A stretch of 64,000 nt of DNA, taken from assembly GCF_014193895.1 (NCBI RefSeq), contig NZ_BLZR01000001.1:1550001-1614000 (forward strand). The letters are read 5' to 3'. Positions 8,432 through 17,123 of this stretch are shown here, piece by piece (positions within the stretch are counted from its first letter, which is position 1; every line of letters begins with the position of its first letter). Source of the DNA: Clostridium fungisolvens. Its GTDB lineage: Bacteria; Bacillota; Clostridia; Clostridiales; Clostridiaceae. The notes under the pieces were generated by a model that was given only the letters and a program-made list of their open reading frames with translations, ran no database searches and was not told the DNA's origin. Made by a program: the position numbers and the translations under genes.

Positions 8432-9937
8432 ATGATAAAAAGAGCTTTGTTAAGCGTATATGATAAAAGTGGCATACTTGATTTTGCTAAGTTTCTTGTT
8501 AGTAAGGATGTAGAGTTAATATCCTCTGGCGGTACTTACAAATATCTTCTAGAAAATGGTGTAGCTGTTAAGGAAATAGCTGAGATTACAAAAGCGCCTG
8601 AGATGCTTGATGGAAGAGTTAAGACCCTTCATCCAGTGATTCATGGAGGAATTTTAGCTATAAGAGACAACGCAGAACATATGAACACTATAAAAGAAAG
8701 AGGAATAGATACTATAGATTTAGTAGTTGTTAACTTATATCCTTTCTTTGAAAAAGTAAAAGAAGATTTGAGCTTTGAAGAAAAGGTTGAATTTATAGAT
8801 ATCGGTGGTCCTACAATGCTTAGAGCAGCAGCTAAAAACTTTAAAGATGTTGTAGTTATAAGCAATATAGAGGATTATAGCAAGGTTCAAGAAGAAATTG
8901 AGCAAAGTGAAGATGTAAGTCTAAAAACAAGAAAAGTTCTTGCAGGTAAAGTGTTTAATCTTATGAGCGCTTATGATGGAGCTATAAGTAACTTTTTACT
9001 TGAAGGAGAAGAAGAATATCCAGAATACCTTTCAATTTCCTACAAGAAAAAACAAGAATTAAGATATGGTGAAAATCCTCATCAAAGTGCTGCTTACTAC
9101 TCAAATAATGAAGTAGATGGTGCTATGAATACCTTTGAAGTACTTAATGGAAAAGAACTTTCTTATAACAACTTAAAAGATCTTGATATAGCTTGGAAGG
9201 TTGTTAATGAATTTGATGAAATAGTTACATGTGGATTAAAGCACAATACTCCATGTGGAGTAGCTATTGGAGAAACTGTATATGATAGCTATGTAAAAGC
9301 TTATGAGTGTGATCCTACTTCAATCTTTGGCGGAATAGTAGCTGTAAATAGAAAACTAGATAAAGCTACAGCAGAAGAAATGAGTAAGATATTCTTAGAA
9401 GTAGTAGCTGCACCAGAATTTGACGAAGAGGCTTTAGAAGTTTTAAGAAAAAAGAAAAATCTAAGAGTGATCAAGGTAAACTCTGCTCCAAAGGCAAAGA
9501 ATTACATGGTTACAGTAGATGGCGGAATATTAGTACAAGAAGAAGATAAGAAACTTATAGAAGAACTAAAAGTAGTGACTGAAAATACTCCTTCAGAAAC
9601 AGAAATGAAGGATATGATTTTTGGTATGAAAGTAGTAAAATATGTTAAATCAAATGCAATTGTTGTAATAAATGATGGAAAAGCAGTGGGAATCGGTGGA
9701 GGTCAAGTTAATAGAATATGGCCTACAATAGATGCTTTAAAGAGAGGAACAGGAGCTACAGTTCTTGCGTCTGATGCTTTCTTCCCATTCGGAGATGTTG
9801 TAGAAGAAGCTTCTAAATATGATATAAAAGCAATTATTCAACCAGGTGGATCTGTTAGAGATCAAGAATCCATAGATCAGTGCAATAAACATGGTATAAG
9901 CATGGTATTCACTGGAATAAGACATTTCAAACACTAA
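8432..9937 (+). CDS. purH: Bifunctional AICAR transformylase / IMP cyclohydrolase
   Basis: Performs the last two steps to IMP. The N-terminal MGS-like cyclohydrolase domain has SGGTYKYL and GRVKTLHPVIHGG. The C-terminal transformylase has RYGENPHQSAAYY, LKHNTPCGVA near residue 275 and the final SDAFFPFGD and PGGSVRDQE segments. Length is 501 residues, a little shorter than the Bacillus enzyme. It has an AAGGAGG ribosome binding site and lies 24 bases after purN and 20 before purD. Confidence 0.96.
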   Translation: MIKRALLSVYDKSGILDFAKFLVSKDVELISSGGTYKYLLENGVAVKEIAEITKAPEMLDGRVKTLHPVIHGGILAIRDNAEHMNTIKERGIDTIDLVVVNLYPFFEKVKEDLSFEEKVEFIDIGGPTMLRAAAKNFKDVVVISNIEDYSKVQEEIEQSEDVSLKTRKVLAGKVFNLMSAYDGAISNFLLEGEEEYPEYLSISYKKKQELRYGENPHQSAAYYSNNEVDGAMNTFEVLNGKELSYNNLKDLDIAWKVVNEFDEIVTCGLKHNTPCGVAIGETVYDSYVKAYECDPTSIFGGIVAVNRKLDKATAEEMSKIFLEVVAAPEFDEEALEVLRKKKNLRVIKVNSAPKAKNYMVTVDGGILVQEEDKKLIEELKVVTENTPSETEMKDMIFGMKVVKYVKSNAIVVINDGKAVGIGGGQVNRIWPTIDALKRGTGATVLASDAFFPFGDVVEEASKYDIKAIIQPGGSVRDQESIDQCNKHGISMVFTGIRHFKH

Positions 9938-9957
9938 TATAGATGGAGTGATTATTT

Positions 9958-11208
9958 ATGAAGCTTTTACTAATTGGAGGCGGAGGCAGAGAACATGCAA
10001 TAGCATGGAAACTTGCAAAAAGCCCAAAGGTTGAAAAGATATATGTGGCACCTGGTAATGGTGGAACAGCACTAGAAGATAAATGTGAGAATATAGGGTT
10101 AGAAACTTACGAAGAAATGGCTAAGTTTGTAAAAGAAAATAACATCGATTTGACTGTGGTAGGACCAGAAGAACCATTAACAAAGGGTATAGTAGATTTA
10201 TTTAAGAAGGAAAACTTAAAGATATTTGGACCAGAGCAAAAAGCTGCAATGCTTGAAGGCAGCAAAAGTTTTTCCAAGGATTTTATGAGAAAATATAATA
10301 TAAAAACTGCTGCATATGAAGTTTTTTATGATAGTGAGAAAGCCGTAGAATACTTAAAAAGTGCTGAATATCCTATAGTAATAAAAGCAGACGGGTTAGC
10401 AGCAGGAAAAGGTGTAAGTATCTGTGAAGACTTTAAACAAGCAGAAGATACTATAAAAGACTTTATGGTGCAAGATAAGTTTAAAGGAGCAGGTAAAAAG
10501 ATAGTTATTGAAGAGTTTTTACAAGGTGTTGAAGCTTCAATATTATCAATAACTGATGGTAAGACTATAATTCCTTTTATATCGGCAAAAGATCATAAAC
10601 AGATTTTTGACGGAGGAGTAGGTCCTAATACTGGTGGTATGGGAGTAATAGCGCCTAATCCTTATGTTACGGATGAAGTTTTTGAAGACTTTGAGAAAAA
10701 TATAATGGAGCCAACTCTTACAGGAATAAGAGAAGAAGGCTTTGATTATAAAGGAATAATATTTTTTGGAGTAATGATTACTGAAAAAGGATGTTATCTG
10801 CTTGAATACAATGTAAGAATGGGAGATCCTGAAACTCAATCAGTACTTTCTTTAATGGAAAGTGATCTTTTGGAGCTAATAGAATTTTCTCTTGAAGAAA
10901 AATTAAATGCTGCAGAGGTTAGATGGAAAAATGGAGCTTGCTGCAATGTAGTTTTGGCTTCAAAAGGATATCCAGAAGCCTTTGAAAAAGGCTTTAAGAT
11001 AGAGATAGATCCTTCAGTAAAGGAAAATGTGTTCATTGCTGGTGGAGTTATTAAAGATGAAGTTTTAGTAACTTCAGGTGGAAGAGTACTTTCAGTAGTT
11101 GGAGTAGGGGATACAATTGAAGCTGCTAGAGAAAAAGCATACTCTAATATAGATTCAGTAACTTTTGAAGGAAGATATTTTAGAAAAGATATAGGGGTAA
11201 TATCTTAA
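9958..11208 (+). CDS. purD: Phosphoribosylamine-glycine ligase (GAR synthetase)
   Basis: ATP-grasp ligase that joins glycine to phosphoribosylamine. The N-terminal GGGGREHAIAWKL, the ATP-grasp loop KADGLAAGKGVSI and EYNVRMGDPETQ near residue 285 are diagnostic. The 416-residue length is normal. It is the last gene of the purine operon and is followed by a terminator 120 bases downstream. purB is not in the window. Confidence 0.96.
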   Translation: MKLLLIGGGGREHAIAWKLAKSPKVEKIYVAPGNGGTALEDKCENIGLETYEEMAKFVKENNIDLTVVGPEEPLTKGIVDLFKKENLKIFGPEQKAAMLEGSKSFSKDFMRKYNIKTAAYEVFYDSEKAVEYLKSAEYPIVIKADGLAAGKGVSICEDFKQAEDTIKDFMVQDKFKGAGKKIVIEEFLQGVEASILSITDGKTIIPFISAKDHKQIFDGGVGPNTGGMGVIAPNPYVTDEVFEDFEKNIMEPTLTGIREEGFDYKGIIFFGVMITEKGCYLLEYNVRMGDPETQSVLSLMESDLLELIEFSLEEKLNAAEVRWKNGACCNVVLASKGYPEAFEKGFKIEIDPSVKENVFIAGGVIKDEVLVTSGGRVLSVVGVGDTIEAAREKAYSNIDSVTFEGRYFRKDIGVIS

Positions 11209-11290
11209 TAAATATTTAATTCTAATAGCTCGCTCATATAGCGTCTCCTGTATAACCAATTAATTTCAATGATTAACTTAAACATATCCT

Positions 11291-11314
11291 AAATTTTATT
11301 ACGAAGTGATACAT
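11291..11314 (+). repeat. Direct repeat copy, left of the dgc gene
   Basis: AAATTTTA, four variable bases, then GAAGTGATACAT. The same arrangement recurs at 12267-12290 (20 of 24 identical, same strand) and, with one base changed, at 37731-37754 as the right end of a hairpin repeat. Probably a solo end of the dispersed repeat family. Confidence 0.5.
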
Positions 11315-11328
11315 CTATATAGATAAAG

Positions 11329-11368
11329 GACTGTCAAAATGAAAGTATATTCTTTGGCAGTCTTTTTT
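11329..11368 (+). terminator. Purine operon terminator
   Basis: GACTGTCAAA (11329-11338) pairs with TTTGGCAGTC (11353-11362) with one G-U pair, followed by six T residues. It lies 120 bases after purD and is the only strong terminator of the operon. Confidence 0.88.
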
Positions 11369-11487
11369 CCATAATATAAAATATTTTGTTTATATATTTG
11401 ATGAATAATAAATTAGATACTCCAATATATTTGTAGAGATGAGAAGTATTGAACTGGAGAATTTAATTTATTGGAGGATATATAACA

Positions 11488-12261
11488 ATGTTAGATTTAA
11501 AACAAGATACAACAATCAGTGGAAATAAAGATAAATATACCATAAATACTCATAAGTTAATAATTTTGATATTATCAGTTATAGCTATAATATCTTTAAT
11601 AATAATTTTTAAATACATAATTGCAAACAATCCTACGCTTGGAATAAAAGTATTAACCTTTTTTATTATTGTGATAGCGGTTGATGCTTTGATTTTATAT
11701 AAGTTTATTCACAATAAGCTACAACAAATTAATGTAAAACTTGCTAAACTTGAAGAAGAAAATATTAAACTAAAAGAAGAAGTTTTGGTGGACAAACTTA
11801 CTGGAGCTTTCAATAGGAGAAAGCTTCATGAGATAATTGAAGTTGAACTTGAGAGATGCAATAGATATAATATTCCATTAGCAATGATAATTTTTGATAT
11901 TGATGATTTTAAGAAAATTAACGATAAATATGGTCATAGTAGAGGAGACTTAATTTTAAAGAATATAACAAAAGTTATAACTTCCAAATTAAGAAAAACC
12001 GATTTTTTTATCCGTTGGGGAGGAGAAGAATTTGTTATCCTTGCTCCAGAAACTAATCTTGAAGGTGCTTTGATATTAGGCGAAAAGGTAAGGAAATTAG
12101 TTTCAGAAAATATATATGTTGAACTTGAGAGGGTAACTGTAAGTGTTGGAGCATCAGAATATAAAAAAGAACTAACATATAAAGAATTTTTTGACAAGGC
12201 GGATAAGGCACTTTATATAGCAAAGAATAGTGGAAAGAACAATGTTAAATATGTAAATTAA
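11488..12261 (+). CDS. Membrane diguanylate cyclase
   Basis: Makes cyclic di-GMP from two GTP. Two hydrophobic segments (about residues 22-44 and 53-73) anchor it in the membrane, a short coiled coil follows (about 75-96), and the GGDEF domain fills the rest. The signature is GGEEF near residue 178, an active variant. RKTD lies exactly five residues upstream, matching the RxxD product-inhibition site. With no large sensor domain, its input is unclear. It is a single gene, 119 bases after the purine terminator, with an ideal TTGGAGGATA ribosome binding site. Confidence 0.88.
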   Translation: MLDLKQDTTISGNKDKYTINTHKLIILILSVIAIISLIIIFKYIIANNPTLGIKVLTFFIIVIAVDALILYKFIHNKLQQINVKLAKLEEENIKLKEEVLVDKLTGAFNRRKLHEIIEVELERCNRYNIPLAMIIFDIDDFKKINDKYGHSRGDLILKNITKVITSKLRKTDFFIRWGGEEFVILAPETNLEGALILGEKVRKLVSENIYVELERVTVSVGASEYKKELTYKEFFDKADKALYIAKNSGKNNVKYVN

Positions 12262-12266
12262 AATAT

Positions 12267-12290
12267 AAATTTTACAATGAAGTGATACAT
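12267..12290 (+). repeat. Direct repeat copy, right of the dgc gene
   Basis: Same pattern as 11291-11314: AAATTTTA, four bases, GAAGTGATACAT. It begins five bases after the cyclase stop codon. The two copies bracket the gene about 976 bp apart. Confidence 0.5.
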
Positions 12291-12481
12291 TATAAGAGGA
12301 TTTTTATTTGTTTTGTAGAAATATTAATTGTGAAAAAGCATTATTATTTAGTTGTTCAATGAAATTTGGATAGGTTACATAGAACATTTAAAGTATTTAT
12401 CCATTTAGTTGAGACTTTAATGAGTTTTGTAAAGATTTTATATGATTTTCGTTAAGTCATAGTTTCAAGGAGAGGTTTATA

Positions 12482-13045
12482 ATGAGGAGGAATTTCGAAC
12501 AAAAACTGGATTATAGCCAAATAAAGGATATAGACTTTAGGGTTTCCTTTATAAATACAGAAGAATTTAATGGTTATGTTCACTTAGCATCAATTCACAA
12601 GGTGAGTGAGGCCATTTTTAGAAGTGTAGATGACAAAAAAATAAAAATAATGGATAATGGATATAAGTGGCTTCAGATAACTCCATTAAATGCAAATTAT
12701 AATCTCATAACTATACTTGACGATAAAGCTGAAATACTTCAGTGGGAATTTCACATAATAGATAATAATGAAGTTGAAGGTAAAACAAGTTTGATGTTTG
12801 AAGATCTTATATTAAGTTTACTTGTTTTTCCTGATGGCCTTAAAAAAGTGCTCGGTGAAGAAGAAATTAAGAAAGCTTTATATGATAATGATATTAATCT
12901 GTGCCAGTATGATAAAGCTTATAGGGAGATAAAAATATTAGAACAAATTGTATCTATAGACAAATTGATAACTTTAAGTAGAGGTATGCTAAAAAGGATT
13001 TTAGGAGATTGTAACTGTAAAAAGCAGCTTAGCTGTGAAGCCTAA
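12482..13045 (+). CDS. DUF402 family protein
   Basis: A 187-residue soluble protein. The segment YKWLQITPLNANYNLITI followed by a tryptophan-containing strand and LVFPDG matches the DUF402 fold, whose characterised members are nucleotide phosphatases acting on NTPs/NDPs. The real substrate here cannot be read from sequence. The C-terminal extension after about residue 140 is helical and ends with a Cys-rich stretch (CNCKKQLSC) that could bind metal. RBS AAGGAGAGG precedes the ATG. It starts a loose cluster of four genes up to 14615. Confidence 0.65.
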   Translation: MRRNFEQKLDYSQIKDIDFRVSFINTEEFNGYVHLASIHKVSEAIFRSVDDKKIKIMDNGYKWLQITPLNANYNLITILDDKAEILQWEFHIIDNNEVEGKTSLMFEDLILSLLVFPDGLKKVLGEEEIKKALYDNDINLCQYDKAYREIKILEQIVSIDKLITLSRGMLKRILGDCNCKKQLSCEA

Positions 13046-13074
13046 AATAAACATATAATATCTTGGAGGTGTCC

Positions 13075-13380
13075 ATGTTTAATAATTCGTTTTTCAAAGA
13101 TACTAATGGAAAAGACAATTATAGAGATGAGAATAGTTACACCTATATAAAGAAAGCAACTTTTAAAATACTAAAGGTGAATTCTATATATGATAGCGAA
13201 GAAGATCAGTATATGACTTTAGCAACCTGTATGAATGAAAAATATGAAATTGAAACAGTTAATATTGAAGGATTTACTATAGAGTATACTGTTTCAGCAC
13301 TTGAAGGGGCTTATATTGAAATTGATATATTTGAAGACGAAAATGAAGAATATTATAAAGGAAGAATCTACAATCAATAA
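13075..13380 (+). CDS. Small acidic protein of unknown function
   Basis: No family recognised. The 101-residue product is acidic with alternating short strands in its second half and no signal peptide, membrane segment or cysteine pair, so it is probably a small cytosolic beta-rich protein. ATG at 13075 sits five bases after GGAGG. A TTG at 13063 lies upstream of that ribosome binding site and is unlikely. It is 29 bases after the DUF402 gene and 42 before the S51-like gene, so probably cotranscribed. Confidence 0.6.
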   Translation: MFNNSFFKDTNGKDNYRDENSYTYIKKATFKILKVNSIYDSEEDQYMTLATCMNEKYEIETVNIEGFTIEYTVSALEGAYIEIDIFEDENEEYYKGRIYNQ

Positions 13381-13422
13381 CGCAGCAATAAACGAAATTT
13401 TGGGGACTAGGGGGTAAACATT

Positions 13423-14091
13423 ATGAAATTATTCTTAATGGGAAAACAAAGCACTGATAAGGAGAACCCTCTAAACAAGGCTCTTATCAGTGAGATAAAA
13501 AAAGGAAAAGGTAGAATTGCATATATACCATCTTCCTCTGAAAAAAGTATTGAGTACTACAAGGAGATTTCTGAGTTTTATAATCAGCTTGGATATGGTG
13601 ACATACTGTATTTTGATCTTGCAGCGCAGTACAATCCTGCTTTAATAACAAAGCTTCTAAATTCAGATGTTATATACTTATCAGGGGAAAATACTTATAA
13701 GTTCTTACTTCTTTTAAGAAAGAGAAAGCTTACAGAAGCTCTAAAAGAGTTTGCGAAGAGAAATGGAATAATTGTTGGAGTAGGCGGGGGCAGCATACTT
13801 TTAACACAAGATATTTCTTTATCATCTCTAATTTATGAAAATTCTTATGAAGCTCTTCAAACAAGAGGTTTTTCATTAACTAAGTTTGAAGTTTTACCTC
13901 ATTGGCAGGAAAATAAGGTGTTACTACCTAAGCTTATAGATTATACAATAAACACTGATAAAAACATTTTTGCTTTTAATGATGGATATGGTGTGTCTTT
14001 ATTAGGGGATAAAGTTGAATTTTATGGAGATATAATAAATATAAAGAATGGATCTGTTTCAGTATATAAAGGTAACTACAAAGTGTTTTAA
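13423..14091 (+). CDS. Peptidase S51 (PepE-like) family protein, nucleophile missing
   Basis: A 222-residue protein with the class I glutamine-amidotransferase-like fold of S51 peptidases (PepE aspartyl dipeptidase, cyanophycinase). YLSGENTYKFL matches the GGNT segment and LPHW the catalytic His region. The nucleophile elbow, usually G-x-S-A-G-A, reads GVGGGSIL near residue 120, so glycine replaces the catalytic serine. It may be inactive or use another chemistry. AGGGGGT precedes the start codon. Confidence 0.7.
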   Translation: MKLFLMGKQSTDKENPLNKALISEIKKGKGRIAYIPSSSEKSIEYYKEISEFYNQLGYGDILYFDLAAQYNPALITKLLNSDVIYLSGENTYKFLLLLRKRKLTEALKEFAKRNGIIVGVGGGSILLTQDISLSSLIYENSYEALQTRGFSLTKFEVLPHWQENKVLLPKLIDYTINTDKNIFAFNDGYGVSLLGDKVEFYGDIINIKNGSVSVYKGNYKVF

Positions 14092-14114
14092 TTACATAAA
14101 TAGGAGGACAAAAG

Positions 14115-14615
14115 ATGTCAGTTGATTTTATAACAAACCTTGAAAAGGGAATGGAAAAATTACATAAAAGAGGAGCTTTTCTTACTGTAAAATCAGGAGA
14201 AAAGGTTAATACAATGACTATAAGTTGGGGAAGCATAGGTTTTATATGGGGAAAGCCAACTTTAACAGCCTTAGTTAGAAAATCAAGATTTACTCACGAA
14301 CTAATAGAAAATGCAGATAGTTTTACCATAAGCATACCTTACGGAGATGAAATGAAAGCTGCACTAGGAATATGCGGAACTAAATCAGGTAGAGATATAG
14401 ACAAAGTAGCTGAAGCAGGAATTAAGTTTGTACCTTCAAATGAAGTCTCAAGTCCTGTAGTTGATGGCTGTAATATGTATTATGAATGTAAGATAGTTTA
14501 CAAGCAGGATATGGATGAAAGTCTTTTAAGTCCAGAAGTTAAAGAAAGGTCATACGCAAAAGGCGACTATCACACCATGTATTATGGAGAAATAGTTTCT
14601 TGCTACGAAAAATAA
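14115..14615 (+). CDS. Flavin reductase-like FMN-binding protein
   Basis: A 166-residue single-domain protein of the flavin reductase / flavoredoxin fold. TMTISWGSIGFIWGKPT is the FMN-binding strand and loop, and FTISIPY with CGTKSGRDIDK follows as in NADH:FMN oxidoreductase family members. It probably transfers electrons via FMN; the partner is unknown. It is 23 bases after the S51-like gene with an AGGAGG ribosome binding site, and is followed by a terminator that closes the cluster. Confidence 0.8.
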   Translation: MSVDFITNLEKGMEKLHKRGAFLTVKSGEKVNTMTISWGSIGFIWGKPTLTALVRKSRFTHELIENADSFTISIPYGDEMKAALGICGTKSGRDIDKVAEAGIKFVPSNEVSSPVVDGCNMYYECKIVYKQDMDESLLSPEVKERSYAKGDYHTMYYGEIVSCYEK

Positions 14616-14633
14616 AATTAGAAAAATGTAAAG

Positions 14634-14672
14634 ATAACTTATCACATTGGTGTTGTGGTAAGTTATTTTATT
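14634..14672 (+). terminator. Terminator after the flavin reductase gene
   Basis: ATAACTTATCAC (14634-14645) pairs with GTGGTAAGTTAT (14655-14666) with one wobble pair, and a T-rich tail follows. Confidence 0.85.
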
Positions 14673-14737
14673 TTGATAAGGTTTTTGCTTAGCTAAAATT
14701 TAGTTTTAAGTAATTGAGATAATATGTATAACTAAAG

Positions 14738-14890
14738 ATGAACCACTTCTATCCGAAATGGTTCATTTATATAGAAATATTAAAGGAGCTCTGCCGTATT
14801 TTAGTAAATTAGTAATTGAAAATACCAGTGAAAAAGTCCTATAATTGAAGGGCAAGTATTTCACTACGTTTAGATAATGAAGTTTCGGAT
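14738..14890 (+). ncRNA. Candidate structured RNA or leader before rarA
   Basis: Nested pairings close a multi-helix element. ATCCGAAA (14751-14758) pairs with TTTCGGAT (14883-14890) and TTCAT (14762-14766) with ATGAA (14877-14881). Inside are GTATTTT/AAAATAC (about 14795-14825) and AGTGAAA/TTTCACT enclosing GTCCT/AGGGC (about 14827-14873). An alternative hairpin, ATGAACCA (14738-14745) with TGGTTCAT (14759-14766), competes with the closing stem. The 502-base gap here has no gene, and 14891-15117 is AT-rich with nothing else recognisable. Whether it is a separate RNA or the rarA leader is unknown. Confidence 0.35.
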
Positions 14891-15117
14891 AATTATTTTA
14901 TTATAAAATATAACAATTAAAGAATATAACAATTTTAAAATTTAAAATAATAAAAATATAAGAATGCAAGAATTTAAAAAGTTATAAGTTTATAGGAGAA
15001 ATGCGGGTTTGAAGGAAATTGGAGTTATTTATTCAATTTTTATAGGCTATGTTTAATTTTAAAACCGTGCTTTAAAAGCCCCCTTTTATAAACAAATGTA
15101 AGTAGGATGTGAGTATT

Positions 15118-16386
15118 GTGTATAGACCATTGGCGGATAGAATAAGACCAGCGACTTTAGAAGAGGTAGTTGGACAACAACATATTTTAGGAAAAGGTAA
15201 GATACTAAATAGAATAGTAGAAGGTGGAACAATATCAAATATGATTTTTTATGGGCCACCAGGAGTAGGCAAGACTACTGTTGCAAATATAATTGCAGCA
15301 AAAGCAAAGAAGAAGTTTTATAAGCTAAACGCAACAAATGCTTCTATAAAAGATATACAACAAATAATAGAAGGGCTTGATAGTTTCGAGGGGCTTAATG
15401 GTGTAGTTCTGTATTTAGATGAGATTCAAAACTTCAACAAGAAGCAACAGCAATCTTTACTAGAATTTATAGAAGACGGTAGGATAACTCTTATTTCAAG
15501 TACTACAGAGAATCCATACCACTACATATTTAAAGCGATAATAAGTAGATCTACTGTATTTGAGTTTAAAACAATGCAGGATAGCGATGTTATAAAAGCA
15601 TTAGTTAGAGCTGTAGATATATTAAAGGAAGATCATAAGAATACTACCATAGAAGTTGATGACAAAGCTTTGAATTACTTTGCAGCATCATCAAATGGAG
15701 ATGTAAGAAAGGCTATAAATGGCTTAGAGGTAGCTATAAACTCAACTAATCCTAATGCTGAAGGTGTTATATTAATAGATGAAGAAGTAGCGAGAGATTG
15801 TACTCAAAGCAAGGTGTTTAATTACGACATGTCAGGAGACAGTCACTATGATATCTTAAGTGCTTTTCAAAAATCCATTAGAGGTAGTGATGCAGATGCT
15901 GCAGTTCATTATTTAGCAAGACTAGTTAAAGCAGGTGATATTCAATCAATCTGTAGGAGGCTTATGGTGATAGCATCTGAAGATATTGGGCTGGCATATC
16001 CAAATGCAGCTATGATAGTTAAGGCATGTGTTGATTCAGCTAATATGCTAGGCTTTCCAGAAGCACGGATTCCACTAGCACAAGCAACTTTAGTTTTAGC
16101 TACAGCTCCAAAATCAAACTCTGTAGTATGTGCTATTGATGCTGCACTGCAAGATATAGAACAGGTGAACATTGGAGATATACCAGTTCATCTAAAGGAT
16201 GCTCATTATAGTGGAGCAAAGGCTTTAGGCAGAGGAATAGAATACAAGTATCCTCATAACTATGAAAATAATTATATTAAGCAGCAGTACCTTCCAGACA
16301 ATTTAAAAAGCAGAAATTACTACGTGCCAGGAAAGAATAAGAATGAGAAGGTTATTTTTGATTATTGGAAGAAGGTAAAGGAATAG
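15118..16386 (+). CDS. rarA: Replication-associated recombination ATPase RarA/MgsA
   Basis: AAA+ ATPase that acts at stalled replication forks and interacts with SSB. Walker A FYGPPGVGKTT near residue 46, Walker B VVLYLDEIQNF, and a C-terminal tetramerisation region (GDIQSICRRLMVIASEDIGLAYP) identify it. GTG at 15118 is preferred: AGGATGTGA at 15104-15112 matches the anti-SD and leaves normal spacing. A GTG at 15109 would overlap that site. The order rarA-iscR-iscS-mnmA matches the Bacillus yrvN-cymR-yrvO-trmU neighbourhood. Confidence 0.93.
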   Translation: MYRPLADRIRPATLEEVVGQQHILGKGKILNRIVEGGTISNMIFYGPPGVGKTTVANIIAAKAKKKFYKLNATNASIKDIQQIIEGLDSFEGLNGVVLYLDEIQNFNKKQQQSLLEFIEDGRITLISSTTENPYHYIFKAIISRSTVFEFKTMQDSDVIKALVRAVDILKEDHKNTTIEVDDKALNYFAASSNGDVRKAINGLEVAINSTNPNAEGVILIDEEVARDCTQSKVFNYDMSGDSHYDILSAFQKSIRGSDADAAVHYLARLVKAGDIQSICRRLMVIASEDIGLAYPNAAMIVKACVDSANMLGFPEARIPLAQATLVLATAPKSNSVVCAIDAALQDIEQVNIGDIPVHLKDAHYSGAKALGRGIEYKYPHNYENNYIKQQYLPDNLKSRNYYVPGKNKNEKVIFDYWKKVKE

Positions 16387-16452
16387 CTAAATATAATAGA
16401 ATAAATATAGTTTAATAGGATAAGATAGGAAAGTTAATAAATTTGATAATTT

Positions 16453-16492
16453 ATACTTAAAGGATTGATAGAATTATCAATCCTTTAAGTAT
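16453..16492 (+). terminator. Perfect inverted repeat after rarA
   Basis: An 18-bp perfect inverted repeat (16453-16470 with 16475-16492) around a 4-base loop. There is no clear T tract, but the position between rarA and the iscR promoter fits a terminator working in either direction. Confidence 0.65.
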
Positions 16493-16581
16493 TTATAGCT
16501 AAATTGATAAAAAAGTATACTAAGTATTGATTAGTAAGTAGTATTTACTAAAAACAAAGGAAAATTGTTCTTTTTTAATTG

Positions 16582-16610
16582 TTGACAGTTTAAGTCGGAT
16601 TTGCTATTAT
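16582..16610 (+). promoter_or_regulatory. iscR operon promoter
   Basis: TTGACA (16582-16587), a 17-bp spacer and TATTAT (16605-16610) form a near-consensus sigma-A promoter. GAC and GTC triplets in opposite orientation (16584-16586 and 16594-16596) overlap the -35 and spacer and could be an Rrf2-type operator for autoregulation. That part is inference. Confidence 0.75.
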
Positions 16611-16657
16611 ATGAAATGGAAAGTTTAGTGTTTTACTCAACATTAAGGGGTGATAGT

Positions 16658-17104
16658 ATGAAGTTGTCAACCAAAGGACGTTATGGAGTAAAGGCTATGG
16701 TTGACTTAGCCATTAATTATGGCGAAGCACCCGTATCCATTAAGACCATTTCCGAAAGACAAAGCATTTCTGAATATTATTTAGAACAGCTTTTTAGTCC
16801 TTTGCGAAAGGCGAAGCTAATCAAGAGTATTAGAGGAGCTCAAGGTGGCTACGTTTTAAACAAAGAACCTAAAGATATAACTGTTGCAGATATAATGGAC
16901 GTATTGGAAGGTCCTATAGAAATCGCGGAATGTGTAGATGGAACAGCTTGTGACAATGTAGATTGTTGTGCTACAACGCTGTTATGGAAAAAAATAAAAA
17001 ATAGTATTGATGACGTAATGGAATCAGTGACTTTACAGGATATAGTTAATGATTACAATGGCATAAAAGCCAGACAAAGCAGCATCAAAATAGCTGAAAA
17101 ATAG
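16658..17104 (+). CDS. iscR: Rrf2 family regulator, IscR type
   Basis: A 148-residue winged-helix repressor beginning MKLSTKGRYGVKAMVDLA. Cys92, Cys98 and Cys104 have the spacing of the IscR [2Fe-2S] ligands, with an extra Cys103. It should sense cluster demand and control the iscS-iscU-mnmA genes that follow after 19 bases. The absence of these cysteines in CymR argues against a cysteine-metabolism role. ATG at 16658 follows AAGGGGTGAT; an upstream in-frame ATG lacks a ribosome binding site. Confidence 0.88.
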   Translation: MKLSTKGRYGVKAMVDLAINYGEAPVSIKTISERQSISEYYLEQLFSPLRKAKLIKSIRGAQGGYVLNKEPKDITVADIMDVLEGPIEIAECVDGTACDNVDCCATTLLWKKIKNSIDDVMESVTLQDIVNDYNGIKARQSSIKIAEK

Positions 17105-17123
17105 CTGATAGGAGTGAAGGTTA

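Noticed and set aside
11229..11244. CGCT-AGCG hairpin after purD
   Set aside because: A 4-bp stem without a T tract is below what AT-rich DNA gives by chance. The real terminator is 85 bases downstream.
14738..14890. 6S RNA identity for the structured element before rarA
   Set aside because: Synteny with Bacillus hints at it, but a large central bubble and the usual conserved segments were not recognised, so it is listed only as an unnamed structure.
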